Assembly (NCBI GenBank): GCA_020637235.1
Contig: JACJWG010000001.1
Coordinates: 124,001-188,000 of the forward strand
Origin: Acidimicrobiaceae bacterium
Lineage (GTDB): Bacteria; Actinomycetota; Acidimicrobiia; Acidimicrobiales; Ilumatobacteraceae
DNA: 64,000 nt
Reading direction: 5' to 3'
Shown: positions 43,742-52,970 of the stretch, piece after piece
How positions within the stretch are numbered: the first letter of the stretch is position 1
Layout of the letters: the number at the start of each line of letters is the position of its first letter
Notes under the pieces: generated by a model
Seen by the model: the letters and a program-made list of their open reading frames with translations, nothing else
What the model was told of the DNA's origin: nothing
The model's database searches: none
Made by a program: the position numbers and the translations under genes

Positions 43742-44569
43742 ATGAGCACGCTTCGCCCCGACCAGCTCCCCACCCCGACCGCCGCCCCCGCCGCCCAGCC
43801 CGCCGTGCTCCCCCTCGCCGCCGAATGGGGCGCCGCCCCGATGCCCGTCGCCCCGTCGCCCGCCGTCCCGACGCAGGTCAGCCCGGCCGGTGCGCCCGGC
43901 ACCGCCACGAACCCGGTGGCCTCGGCCGCCCGCCGGTACCTCGTCCGCAAGGCGGCGGCCGCCGGCCTGGCGGTGGCGATCGTCGCCGTCGCCGGCGCAG
44001 CGATGACGTTGCGTGGCTCGGGCGCCGAGGCCGCCGACCGAGACCGTGACACCCAGGTCGGCGACCGCGACGAGCGTGACGACCGCGACGACGATCCCGC
44101 CACGTCCGAGGGTGGCTGGCTCGACGAGCCGGCCGACGATCCCTCGGACGATCCCTCGGACGATCCCGGGGTGCCGGCGGGCAACGCGTCGATCGACGTC
44201 GCCGCCGCCTACGCCGCCGTCATCGGCTTCGCTCCGTCGGCCGACACCGTCGACTGCGTGAGCGAGGCGATGCAGCCCGTGATCGCCGACGTGCAGGCCG
44301 TCGTCGACGGCACCGCCACCACCTACGCCCAGGTGCAGTCGGCGATGACCCCCTTCGCCGAGTGCGCCCCCGCCGCCGACTTCGATGCGGCCGTGATCGC
44401 CGGCGCCGCCCAGGTGATGCAGGGTCTGCAGCTCGACCAGATGTGCGCTCAGTCCGTGGTCGACACCTTCACCCTCGCCGACCGGGTCGGGATCCTCACC
44501 GACGCCTACGCCGACCCGCAGAACTTCGTGCAGAAGCTCTCGAACACCTTCGGCGGCTGCGCCTTCTGA
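43742..44569 (+). CDS. single-pass membrane protein with acidic linker and four-Cys C-terminal domain
   Basis: 275-aa protein of unknown family. A Pro/Ala-rich cytoplasmic N-terminus (1-70), one membrane span (about 74-93), an Arg/Asp-rich charged linker with DDPS repeats (100-145), then a helical C-terminal domain of about 115 residues with four Cys (DCVSEAM, FAECAP, QMCAQS, GGCAF), which would sit outside the cell and could form two disulfides. ATG 43742 follows the ribosome site AGGAGG (43729-43734 region). Expression probably depends on ECF-type site C, placing it in a regulon with the C39-like, YDT-repeat and lipoprotein genes. Confidence 0.78.
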   Translation: MSTLRPDQLPTPTAAPAAQPAVLPLAAEWGAAPMPVAPSPAVPTQVSPAGAPGTATNPVASAARRYLVRKAAAAGLAVAIVAVAGAAMTLRGSGAEAADRDRDTQVGDRDERDDRDDDPATSEGGWLDEPADDPSDDPSDDPGVPAGNASIDVAAAYAAVIGFAPSADTVDCVSEAMQPVIADVQAVVDGTATTYAQVQSAMTPFAECAPAADFDAAVIAGAAQVMQGLQLDQMCAQSVVDTFTLADRVGILTDAYADPQNFVQKLSNTFGGCAF

Positions 44570-44656
44570 GCCCGTCCGGCCCGCCCCGCCCGGCCGCTCC
44601 GCCTGCTCCCGCCCCACCCGCCCCACCCGGCCGCCCGGCCCGACGACCCGCCCGAC

Positions 44657-44801
44657 TCCTGGGTGCCACGCTCGCCCGTCGCCGCTGGTGCGACCTGGGT
44701 GCCGGCACCCAGGACCGGTTCCCGATCGGGGGCCGGCACGTGCTGGGCGCCGGGCTCGACTCACCGGCCCTGGTCGTGCTCGACGAGCGGCACCCAGGAC
44801 C
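44657..44801. repeat. degenerate relatives of the 83-base repeat
   Basis: Several CTGGGTGCC/GGCACCCAG arms in both orientations (for example CCTGGGTGCCGGCACCCAGG at 44694-44713, a 20-base perfect palindrome) lie between the membrane-protein stop and the oxidase start. May act as a transcription-ending structure. Confidence 0.55.
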
Positions 44802-44814
44802 TAGTGTCCGGCCG

Positions 44815-46014
44815 GTGAGCACGACGGGCGAGACGGTGACGGCGGACGTGGTGGTGGTGGGTCTCGGGGGCCTCGGCTCGGCGAGCGCCTACTGGCTGGC
44901 CCGAGCGGGGGTGTCGGTGGTGGGCCTCGAGCAGTTCGAGCTCGGCCACGTTCGGGGCGCCTCGCACGACCACTCCCGGATCATCCGTCGCTCGTATCAC
45001 ACGCCCACCTACGTCGAGCTCACCGCCGGCGCCTACGACGCCTGGACCGAGGTCGAGCGAGACAGCGGCCAGCAGGTGATCACCCGCACCGGCGGGATCG
45101 ACCTGTTCCCGGCTGATGCGGCGATCGATCCCACCACCTACCGCGAGAGCCTCGACGCCGTCGGCGTGCCCCACGAGTGGCTCGACGCCGGCGAGGTGCG
45201 GCGCCGCTGGCCGGCGTTCGATCGCGGCACGATGGTCGCCGGCGACGTGCACGCCCTGTTCAGCGCCGAGACCGGCATCGTGCCCGCCGGTCCGGGAACG
45301 GCGCTGCTGCAGCGCATGGCCGTCGAACACGGCGCTCGCCTGATCGACCGCTCGCCGGTGCGCTCGATCGACCCGTCGGGTGGTGAGGTCGTGATCGTCG
45401 CCGACGGGCTGACGGTGCGAGCGGGCGCCGTCATCGTGTGCGCCGACGCCTGGACCAACCGGCTGCTCGCACCGCTCGGGCACCGGGTGAGCATGGCGGT
45501 CACCCGTGAGCAGGTGAGCTACTTCCCGACCGCCGACCGCGACGATCTGGCCGTCGGCCGGTTCCCGGTGTGGATCTGGATGGACGACCCGAGCTTCTAC
45601 GGCTTCCCGCTGTTCGGCCCGCCCGACGTGGTCGAGCGGCTGAAAGGGTCGGAGGACTGTGGCGGACCGGAGGTCGACCCCGACACACGGACGTTCGAGC
45701 CGGACCTGGCGATGGAGCAGCGGCTCGGCCGCTTCATGGCGGATCTGCTGGGCGATCGTTTCGGTGTCCCGTCCACCACCACCTGCCTCTATACGCTCAC
45801 CGCCGACCGTGACTTCGTGGTCGACCGCCTGCCCGACCATCCGCACGTGTGCGTCGGGCTCGGTGCTGCGCACGGCTTCAAGTTCGCGTCGTGGTTCGGT
45901 CGCACCCTGGCCGAGCTCGCGCGAGGCACGACCCCGGGACCCGAGCTGGCCGACTTCGCGATCGATCGCCCAGCGCTCACGGCGCCCCCCGATCGTCGCG
46001 CCTGGCTGGTCTGA
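44815..46014 (+). CDS. monomeric sarcosine oxidase/N-methyltryptophan oxidase-like flavoenzyme
   Basis: 399-aa FAD-dependent amine oxidase. N-terminal dinucleotide motif VVVVGLGGLGSASAYWLARAG, substrate-loop HDHSRIIRRSYHTPTYVEL and the C-terminal CLYTLTADRDFVVDRLP, in which the Cys corresponds to the covalent 8alpha-S-cysteinyl FAD attachment site of monomeric sarcosine oxidase (pattern CMYTxTxDxxFxID). This is followed by GLGAAHGFKFASWFG. It should oxidise an N-methylated or secondary amino acid, giving H2O2 and aldehyde. GTG 44815 follows directly on the palindromic repeat. Cytoplasmic. Confidence 0.9.
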   Translation: MSTTGETVTADVVVVGLGGLGSASAYWLARAGVSVVGLEQFELGHVRGASHDHSRIIRRSYHTPTYVELTAGAYDAWTEVERDSGQQVITRTGGIDLFPADAAIDPTTYRESLDAVGVPHEWLDAGEVRRRWPAFDRGTMVAGDVHALFSAETGIVPAGPGTALLQRMAVEHGARLIDRSPVRSIDPSGGEVVIVADGLTVRAGAVIVCADAWTNRLLAPLGHRVSMAVTREQVSYFPTADRDDLAVGRFPVWIWMDDPSFYGFPLFGPPDVVERLKGSEDCGGPEVDPDTRTFEPDLAMEQRLGRFMADLLGDRFGVPSTTTCLYTLTADRDFVVDRLPDHPHVCVGLGAAHGFKFASWFGRTLAELARGTTPGPELADFAIDRPALTAPPDRRAWLV

Positions 46015-46063
46015 CCAGGCCCTCACCAGCCCGGTGGGGGTGCCGAGGCCCCGACCGGGCGGA

Positions 46064-46558
46064 TCAGATGGCGAGCAGGTCGCCGTGGGCGTCGACGTGT
46101 TCGAGTACCACGCCGATGGTCTCGTCGTCGAGCTCGTCGGGCAGGTGCTGCAGGTAGCGCACGAGGCTGTGCTCGTGCACCACCACCACGTCGTCGGGAC
46201 GGGCGACCACGTCGGTCGCCTCACCGATCACCACGACCAGCGGCGTGACGTCGATCGCGATGCCACACGCCCAGCTCAGCAGCTGCGACGCGAGCTCGGC
46301 GGTCAGCTGCGGTACGGACCGCTGCGGGAGGTGGTCGTGGCTCCAGGGGCGCGGGGCCTGCACGTCGGGGATGCCGAGCGCCAGCGTGCTGGCGTGGCGC
46401 ACGTCGAGGACGAACACCCCGCCGCGACCCATCACGACCGGGCGTTCGACGCCGGGGACGTACAGGTTGCGCCACCCGGCGGGCAGCACCTCGGTGACGG
46501 AGGCGGCCTCGGTGGCGAGGTCGTCGACGAGCAGATCGGACGGGCGCGCTGAACTCAC
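46064..46558 (-). CDS. NERD-like protein, paralogue 2
   Basis: 164-aa protein paralogous to the 10997-11437 and 56420-56929 products. Core: LPAGWRNLYVPGVERPVVMG then RGGVFVLDVRHAS, the LTAELASQLLSW helix, PLVVVIGEATDVVARPDDVVV and a C-terminal LQHLPDELDDETI helix shared with paralogue 3. It resembles a NERD fold lacking the catalytic Asp and Glu-x-Lys. Function unknown. GTG start with a coupled four-codon mini-ORF (MNLS) ending TGA over the start. Confidence 0.65.
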   Translation of the reverse strand: MSSARPSDLLVDDLATEAASVTEVLPAGWRNLYVPGVERPVVMGRGGVFVLDVRHASTLALGIPDVQAPRPWSHDHLPQRSVPQLTAELASQLLSWACGIAIDVTPLVVVIGEATDVVARPDDVVVVHEHSLVRYLQHLPDELDDETIGVVLEHVDAHGDLLAI

Positions 46559-46565
46559 GAGAGGT

Positions 46566-46582
46566 TCATCGGTTCGTCAAGG
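46566..46582 (-). promoter_or_regulatory. 17-base element CCTTGACGAACCGATGA upstream of NERD-like gene 2
   Basis: Identical to 11445-11461 and again exactly 7 bases before the GTG start. The flanking bases differ, so the identity is restricted to the element, not a recent duplication of the whole region. Confidence 0.55.
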
Positions 46583-46645
46583 AACGCTCTTGAGCAACTC
46601 CTGTCGGTGGTCGACGGCAGCGTCGACGGCGCGTCGCGCGCCGGT

Positions 46646-46864
46646 TCAGCCGACGGGGTTCTGCTTCGCCTCGAGGTGGTCGCCGCGCGCCGCCATCAGC
46701 CAGGCGATCGTGCCGAGCAGGCCGAGCAGACCCGAGAGCAGGGCGAACTTGGCCACCCGGTCGCGTGGCCCACGCTGGAGCACGGCAGCTCCCACACCGA
46801 GGACGCTGCTCGCGGTGCTGATGGCGGCGGCCGCGTAGTTGAGGGTGGCGCGATCGGTCTGCAT
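46646..46864 (-). CDS. small two-span membrane protein
   Basis: 72-aa protein, unrecognised. Two hydrophobic helices (about residues 8-27 and 38-60) separated by a basic loop QRGPRDRVAK. The ATG at 46864 lies 37 bases from the divergent ECF-type promoter D. Codon use is GC3-rich and protein-like; function unknown. Confidence 0.5.
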   Translation of the reverse strand: MQTDRATLNYAAAAISTASSVLGVGAAVLQRGPRDRVAKFALLSGLLGLLGTIAWLMAARGDHLEAKQNPVG

Positions 46865-46901
46865 GGCCGCCGACAGTAGTCCCGGAAAAAGTTCGCGAGT
46901 C

Positions 46902-46933
46902 GCGGAACTCTCACCCCGTGGTTCGCATCGGTC
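46902..46933 (+). promoter_or_regulatory. ECF-type promoter, site D (GCGGAACTC-N14-GCATCGGTC)
   Basis: Boxes and spacer identical to sites B and C. The -10 box ends 42 bases before the ATG at 46976. Upstream TTCGCGAG matches the flank of site B. Confidence 0.78.
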
Positions 46934-46975
46934 AGGACATCACCGCCCGCACGGGCCGCACGAGGAGACACCGAG

Positions 46976-47548
46976 ATGACCGACTTCGACACCACCAGCT
47001 ACGACACCTACGACACCACCAGCTACAGCACCTACGACACCACCAGCTACGACGCCTACGCCACCACCACCTACACCGAGCCCACGTACGACACGTCGTG
47101 GAGCACCGGCTACGACGCCGTCGGCTACGACAACGGCTGGAGCGAGGTGAGCTCGTACAGCTACGACTCGACCGACTGGAGCAGCGTCGCCGACGTGAGC
47201 CAGGGCTACATGGACACCTACCAGGTGGCCGACGACCTGTCGTGGGACTTCTACAACGCCTCGACCGACGCCTGGCTCGCCGGCGACAGCACCGCCGCCT
47301 ACGAGCTCAACCAGTACTCGCTCGAGGCCGGCTCGTGGGCCGACTCGGCGTGGGACACCTCGAACTCGGTGTGGACCGACATGGCCGAGACCACCACGGT
47401 CACCACCTGGGACACCGGCTACGACACCAGCTGGAGCGCCAGCAGCTACGACACCAGCAGCTACGACACCAGCTGGAGCGCCAGCAGCTACGACACCTCG
47501 AGCAGCTACGACACCTCGAGCAGCTGGGACACCTCGAGCGACTGGTGA
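46976..47548 (+). CDS. low-complexity Tyr/Asp/Thr/Ser-rich (YDT-repeat) protein
   Basis: 190-aa protein with very biased composition: repeats of YDTTSYD/YDTYDTT at the N-terminus (1-45), a more varied central region (VADVSQGYMDTYQVADDLSW, residues about 76-95, and an ELNQYSLEAGSWAD helix), and WSASSYDTSSYD/SSSYDTSSSWD repeats at the C-terminus. No Lys, almost no Arg, no signal peptide. Such Tyr-rich acidic repeats can be disordered, condensate- or fibre-forming; this is inference. The central part resembles none of the families I know. ECF-type site D lies just upstream, and a strong hairpin follows the stop. Confidence 0.75.
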   Translation: MTDFDTTSYDTYDTTSYSTYDTTSYDAYATTTYTEPTYDTSWSTGYDAVGYDNGWSEVSSYSYDSTDWSSVADVSQGYMDTYQVADDLSWDFYNASTDAWLAGDSTAAYELNQYSLEAGSWADSAWDTSNSVWTDMAETTTVTTWDTGYDTSWSASSYDTSSYDTSWSASSYDTSSSYDTSSSWDTSSDW

Positions 47549-47578
47549 TCCCACCACGCGAATCCGTCCCCGATGCAC

Positions 47579-47605
47579 GCTGCCGGCCGGAACTCGGCCG
47601 GCAGC
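47579..47605 (+). terminator. GC-rich hairpin after YDT-repeat gene
   Basis: Perfect 11-bp stem GCTGCCGGCCG/CGGCCGGCAGC with a 5-base loop, 30 bases after the stop. No T-tract. It also contains GGAACTC but lacks a matching -10 box. Confidence 0.5.
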
Positions 47606-47633
47606 GGCGCGTCCGGACTGACACGATCGGGCG

Positions 47634-48008
47634 ATGGACCTCCACCTCGTCGCCACCGTGCTCGACACCCCCGCTCCGGACGACCTCGCGACCTTCTACG
47701 AGCGACTGCTCGGTTGGCCGAGGTTGATGGACGAGCCCGACTGGATCGTGCTGCGGATCGACCCGAGCCATCACGCGCTCGCCTTCCAGCGGTCGCCGGA
47801 GTTCGTGGCACCGGTGTGGCCCCCCGAACCGGGCGCGCCGAGGATGACCGTGCACCTCGATTTCCTCGTCGACGACCTGGAAGCCGGTGTCGCACATGCC
47901 CTCGGGTGCGGCGCGCGACTGGCCGCCCCGCCGACGGCCGAGGACGAGCGCGTGTTCGTCGATCCACACGGCCATCTCTTCTGCCTGATCGAGCGGAAAC
48001 GGGCGTGA
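47634..48008 (+). CDS. VOC (glyoxalase/bleomycin resistance-like) family protein
   Basis: 124-aa single VOC-fold protein: two beta-alpha-beta-beta-beta modules starting LHLVATVLDTPAPDDLATFYERLLG and MTVHLDFLVDDLEAGVAHALG, with C-terminal VFVDPHGHLFCLIE providing the usual metal-ligand Glu position (partial quotes). Function cannot be narrowed; many actinobacterial members are of unknown substrate. It converges with the LLM oxidoreductase gene, 9 bases apart. Confidence 0.83.
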   Translation: MDLHLVATVLDTPAPDDLATFYERLLGWPRLMDEPDWIVLRIDPSHHALAFQRSPEFVAPVWPPEPGAPRMTVHLDFLVDDLEAGVAHALGCGARLAAPPTAEDERVFVDPHGHLFCLIERKRA

Positions 48009-48017
48009 ACGGATCGG

Positions 48018-48953
48018 TCAGCCGGCGGCGTCGAGTGCGGCCACCACGCGACGGCACACGTCCGGCACCTCGTCGAGCGCGTCGGTGAACATCGATGGCT
48101 TGAAGCAGATGCTCCGGTAGCCCGCAGCCACCTTCTCGGGGATCGTCGCGAGGGCCTCGCCGAGGTCGGCCACGTCCTCGGTGCCGGTGAAGCGGCCGCG
48201 GATGCCGCCCACCAGTTCCAGCTCGCCGATCTCGCGGCCGGCCGTGGCCATCGCCGCGGCGAGTCGGGCGAGCTCGTCGGCCGTGGGCGTGCCGAACGGG
48301 TGGAAGCCGTGTCCGTGGCGGACGATCCGATCGATCAGCGCGTCGTGCAGCCGCTCGCCACCGAACCACATCGCCACCGGCTCGCCGCGCCGCGGCTCCA
48401 CCCACACGTCGTCGTACGAGAAGCGTGAGCCGTGGTGCGAGCTCGGCCGGTTCGCCGGCGCGGTCCACGCCGCGTGCATCGCCGCGAGCTGTTCGTCGAG
48501 GATCCGTCCCCGCTCACCGAAGGGCACGCCGAGTGCGGCGTACTCGCCACGGCTCCAGCTCACCGTCGGCTGCACCACCAGCCGTCCGCCGGCGAGCAGA
48601 TCGAGGGTGCCGAGCTGCTTGGCGAGCTGCAACGGGTGCCGCAGCGGGGTGATGATCGCGGCGAGCGCCACGCGCAGCTCGGTGGTGGCCTGTGCGATCG
48701 CCGATGCCAGGACCACGCTGTCGGGCCACGGCGTGTGCGGGTGCTGGTTGCCGGGCGCGGCATAGTCGCGCGGGTTGGCCATCACGCCGGTGTCGGCCGA
48801 ATCGGTCGACAGCACCACGTGCTCGCTGAGCATCACCGTGTGCACCCCGCAGCCCTCGGCCACGCGAGCGAGCTCGACGGTGCCGCGCAGGTCGAGTGGA
48901 TCGACGAGCGTCGAGTTCTCGCTCAGCACCATCACCGCTCGGCAGGTCGTCAT
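48018..48953 (-). CDS. LLM-class F420-dependent oxidoreductase
   Basis: 311-aa luciferase-like TIM-barrel protein. N-terminus RAVMVLSENSTLVDP, then VHTVMLSEHVVL, the family strand LRVALAAIITPLRHPLQLAKQLGTLDLLAGGRL (partial) and VAMWFGGERL. These F420H2-dependent enzymes reduce or oxidise diverse small molecules in the cytoplasm; substrate unknown. ATG 48953. A 95-base palindromic element lies 37 bases upstream of the start. Confidence 0.87.
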   Translation of the reverse strand: MTTCRAVMVLSENSTLVDPLDLRGTVELARVAEGCGVHTVMLSEHVVLSTDSADTGVMANPRDYAAPGNQHPHTPWPDSVVLASAIAQATTELRVALAAIITPLRHPLQLAKQLGTLDLLAGGRLVVQPTVSWSRGEYAALGVPFGERGRILDEQLAAMHAAWTAPANRPSSHHGSRFSYDDVWVEPRRGEPVAMWFGGERLHDALIDRIVRHGHGFHPFGTPTADELARLAAAMATAGREIGELELVGGIRGRFTGTEDVADLGEALATIPEKVAAGYRSICFKPSMFTDALDEVPDVCRRVVAALDAAG

Positions 48954-48989
48954 GCTGGCCGACCGTACTGCGAGCCCGGCGGTACCCGC

Positions 48990-49084
48990 TTCGTGAGCGA
49001 GATGCGCACCGGCTGCGCATTCGGCTCACGGACGGCCCGGGTCCGTGAGCGAGATGCGCACCGGCTGCGCATTCGGCTCACGAA
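48990..49084. repeat. 95-base double-palindrome element, copy 1
   Basis: Outer inverted ends TTCGTGAGC/GCTCACGAA enclose two 38-base palindromic modules (GTGAGCGAGATGCGCA-CCGGC-TGCGCATTCGGCTCAC) joined by GGACGGCCCGGGTC. An almost identical element of the same length is at 49578-49672. It lies 7 bases after the stop of the minus-strand membrane-protein gene. Confidence 0.8.
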
Positions 49085-49091
49085 GGACGCC

Positions 49092-49520
49092 TCAGGCCCG
49101 GCGAAGGCGCAGCGACCGCACGAACCACCACCCGAGCACCCCGGCACCCAACGGCGCACCCATCAGCGCGAGGCCGCCGCCGATGTTCGCGCCCGTCACC
49201 GGTGCGGTCACCACGGCGTACAGCGCGCCGAGCCCACCGCCGAGCAGCACGATCGGGAGCACGATGTTGGGGTCGACCCGCCCTCCGAGTCGGGCCCGGC
49301 GTCGGAGTGCCAGCGCGCACACGCCGGCGACCAGCAGTCCCGCGACGAACACCCACCACCGCCGCTCCACCAGGCCGTCGATCGGACGCACCAGGAAGTC
49401 GGGATCGGGCACGTCGCGCTGCAGTCCGTCGGCGAGCGCCCACACCACCGCAGCGGCCGCCAGCGCGAGCACGCACGACACGGCGATCAGCCGGCCGGTC
49501 CCCGGCGACCAGGTGGACAT
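49092..49520 (-). CDS. four-span membrane protein of unknown function
   Basis: 142-aa hydrophobic protein. Spans are visible at about residues 10-30 (LIAVSCVLALAAAAVVWALA), 53-70 (WWVFVAGLLVAGVCALAL), 84-106 and 114-131, with a basic C-terminus RSLRLRRA. No family recognised. ATG 49520 is preferred; the frame to 49574 has a poorer start. The gene is bracketed by the two 95-base palindromic elements. Confidence 0.6.
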   Translation of the reverse strand: MSTWSPGTGRLIAVSCVLALAAAAVVWALADGLQRDVPDPDFLVRPIDGLVERRWWVFVAGLLVAGVCALALRRRARLGGRVDPNIVLPIVLLGGGLGALYAVVTAPVTGANIGGGLALMGAPLGAGVLGWWFVRSLRLRRA

Positions 49521-49577
49521 GGGCCGCGAGCGTACCCAGCGGTGCGACGACCCCCGGTCCGCGCCCCGGACCACTGC

Positions 49578-49672
49578 TTCGTGAGCCGAATGCGCACCGG
49601 CTGCGCATGCGGCTCACGGACGGCCCGGGTTCGTGAGCGAGATGCGCACCGGCTGCGCATTCGGCTCACGAA
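49578..49672. repeat. 95-base double-palindrome element, copy 2
   Basis: Same length, same TTCGTGAGC/GCTCACGAA ends and same order as copy 1, with a few changes confined to the left module and linker. It lies 30 bases after the stop of the SdpI-like gene. Confidence 0.8.
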
Positions 49673-49702
49673 GGGAGCGGTTCCGATGCCGGTCGGCTGG
49701 GT

Positions 49703-50113
49703 TCAGCCCGCCGTCCCGCCGTCGCGCTCGGCCGAGATGACGGCCTTCGCGGCACGGTTGCCCACCAGTCCCGACCAGATCGTCATCACCAACACGGCCA
49801 CGAGGCCGACGACCACGAACGTGAGGCCCACACCGTTGCTCGGCCGCAGCAACAGGGGCAGCCCGCACACCACGCTCGCCACGCCCCCGGCTGCCATCAG
49901 CCGTCCGCCGGCCCGATGGCACGCGTCCCACGCCTCGTCGGACGACATCGACGCGGTGGTGCGGATACCGGCGAACCAGTTGCGGCGCAAGCGGCCCGTG
50001 GCCGCTGCCCATCCCACGCCGACGAGCAGCCCGCCCGACACGATCATCAGCGCACCGAGCCCGAGCGCGGTGCCGGCCGGCATCTGCGTCCCGGCGTCGG
50101 CGGCGATCGACAC
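49703..50113 (-). CDS. SdpI-like membrane protein
   Basis: 136-aa protein with about three to four membrane spans. The cytoplasmic loop NWFAGIRTTASMSSDEAWDACHRAGGR (partial quote NWFAGIRTTASMSSDEAW) is the characteristic motif of the SdpI/YhfL family, first known as immunity proteins to the SdpC toxin, though most members are uncharacterised. The start is uncertain: GTG 50113 has a GAGGG ribosome-like site; the downstream ATG (MPAGTALG) is also possible. Divergent from the D-aminoacylase-like gene. Confidence 0.72.
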   Translation of the reverse strand: MSIAADAGTQMPAGTALGLGALMIVSGGLLVGVGWAAATGRLRRNWFAGIRTTASMSSDEAWDACHRAGGRLMAAGGVASVVCGLPLLLRPSNGVGLTFVVVGLVAVLVMTIWSGLVGNRAAKAVISAERDGGTAG

Positions 50114-50214
50114 GCCCTCGACCGTACCCTGCGCGACCACCGGCGGGTACGCTCCCGACGAGGGCCGGGTGACGTCACGATCACCGCCGGGCCCGCGGAT
50201 CTGGGGGGATTCAC

Positions 50215-51969
<1,755 letters not shown>

Positions 51970-52041
51970 CAGCGCCCGCTCCGTAGGATCGATTCCCGAA
52001 CGGGATTCGCGCTCGGAGCGCGAGGCGAGTACGGTGGCGAC

Positions 52042-52734
52042 GTGTCCGCCGACGCCTCCGTCATCTCGCGTCTCGACGTCTACGACTCGCCGGCGTGGCA
52101 GCGTGCACGCACCACGTCGGGGCGTCCGTCGCGTCGCACCAGTCGGGTCGCCGACCCGCACGGATGGTGGCGACGGCTGTGCTGGGTGACCCCGCAGCTC
52201 GCGCTGTGCGGCGACCTGCCCGACGGCGATCCGGACAAGCGTGAGGCCCTGTACGAGTGGATCGCCGCCGGCGTCACCCACATCGTCGACACGCGTCTCG
52301 AACGCAACGACGAGTGGTTCGTGCGCACGAACGCGCCGAAGGTGGGCTACACCTGGGTGGGGGTCGACGACCACGGTGGTCGCCAGCCCGACTGGTGGTT
52401 CGACGAAGGCGTGGCCGGCGTGGTCGGCGGTCTGCGCGACGGTGGCAAGGTGGTCGTGCACTGCCACATGGGCGTCAACCGTGGCCCGTCGATGGCCTTC
52501 GCTGCGCTGCTGGCGCTCGGCCACGACCCGATGCGTGCGCTCACGGCGATCCGCGCCGCCCGCCCGATCGCCGGTGTGCTGTACGCCGAGGACGCCGTCG
52601 CGTGGTTCCACCGCACGAACCGTTCGCCGCGCAAGGCGATGTACACCGACACCCGTGCCGTGCGCAGTTGGCACCAGGCCAACCCGATCGACACCCGCTG
52701 GATCACCAGCCGCATCTGGCACGCCGCACGCTGA
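52042..52734 (+). CDS. dual-specificity-type protein phosphatase
   Basis: 230-aa Cys-based phosphatase. The P-loop is VVHCHMGVNRGPSMA (Cys141, Arg147; HCx5R), with a general-acid candidate Asp in VGVDDHGG (109-110). The N-terminus (1-45) is basic and not conserved in the family; the C-terminal 40 residues have WHQANPIDTRWI. GTG start at 52042. It could act on phosphoproteins; no kinase gene is adjacent. Confidence 0.85.
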   Translation: MSADASVISRLDVYDSPAWQRARTTSGRPSRRTSRVADPHGWWRRLCWVTPQLALCGDLPDGDPDKREALYEWIAAGVTHIVDTRLERNDEWFVRTNAPKVGYTWVGVDDHGGRQPDWWFDEGVAGVVGGLRDGGKVVVHCHMGVNRGPSMAFAALLALGHDPMRALTAIRAARPIAGVLYAEDAVAWFHRTNRSPRKAMYTDTRAVRSWHQANPIDTRWITSRIWHAAR

Positions 52735-52970
52735 GCGCTCGCAGCGGCGCACGCCGTGGTGTCGAGCACACAACGTTCGTCCTCGCGTCACCTGACCGTG
52801 GCCCGGCGTTCACCTCGGCGCGACACACTCGCGCCGTCCGAGACCGGTGATGCGCCGGTCCGGTGCCAGCTGCCGGATCCGCCAGGATCGATGCGAGAGG
52901 TGTGTGGGGTGTTCGAGACAGGGTCCCTCCGGTCGTGCGGCCGGCGCGGCGCAGGTGCGGCCGCCTGACG

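Noticed and set aside
47586..47620. GGAACTC before the VOC gene as an ECF-type promoter
   Set aside because: The heptamer is the loop side of a perfect 11-bp hairpin and the expected -10 position reads CGTCCGGAC; it is better explained as a terminator.
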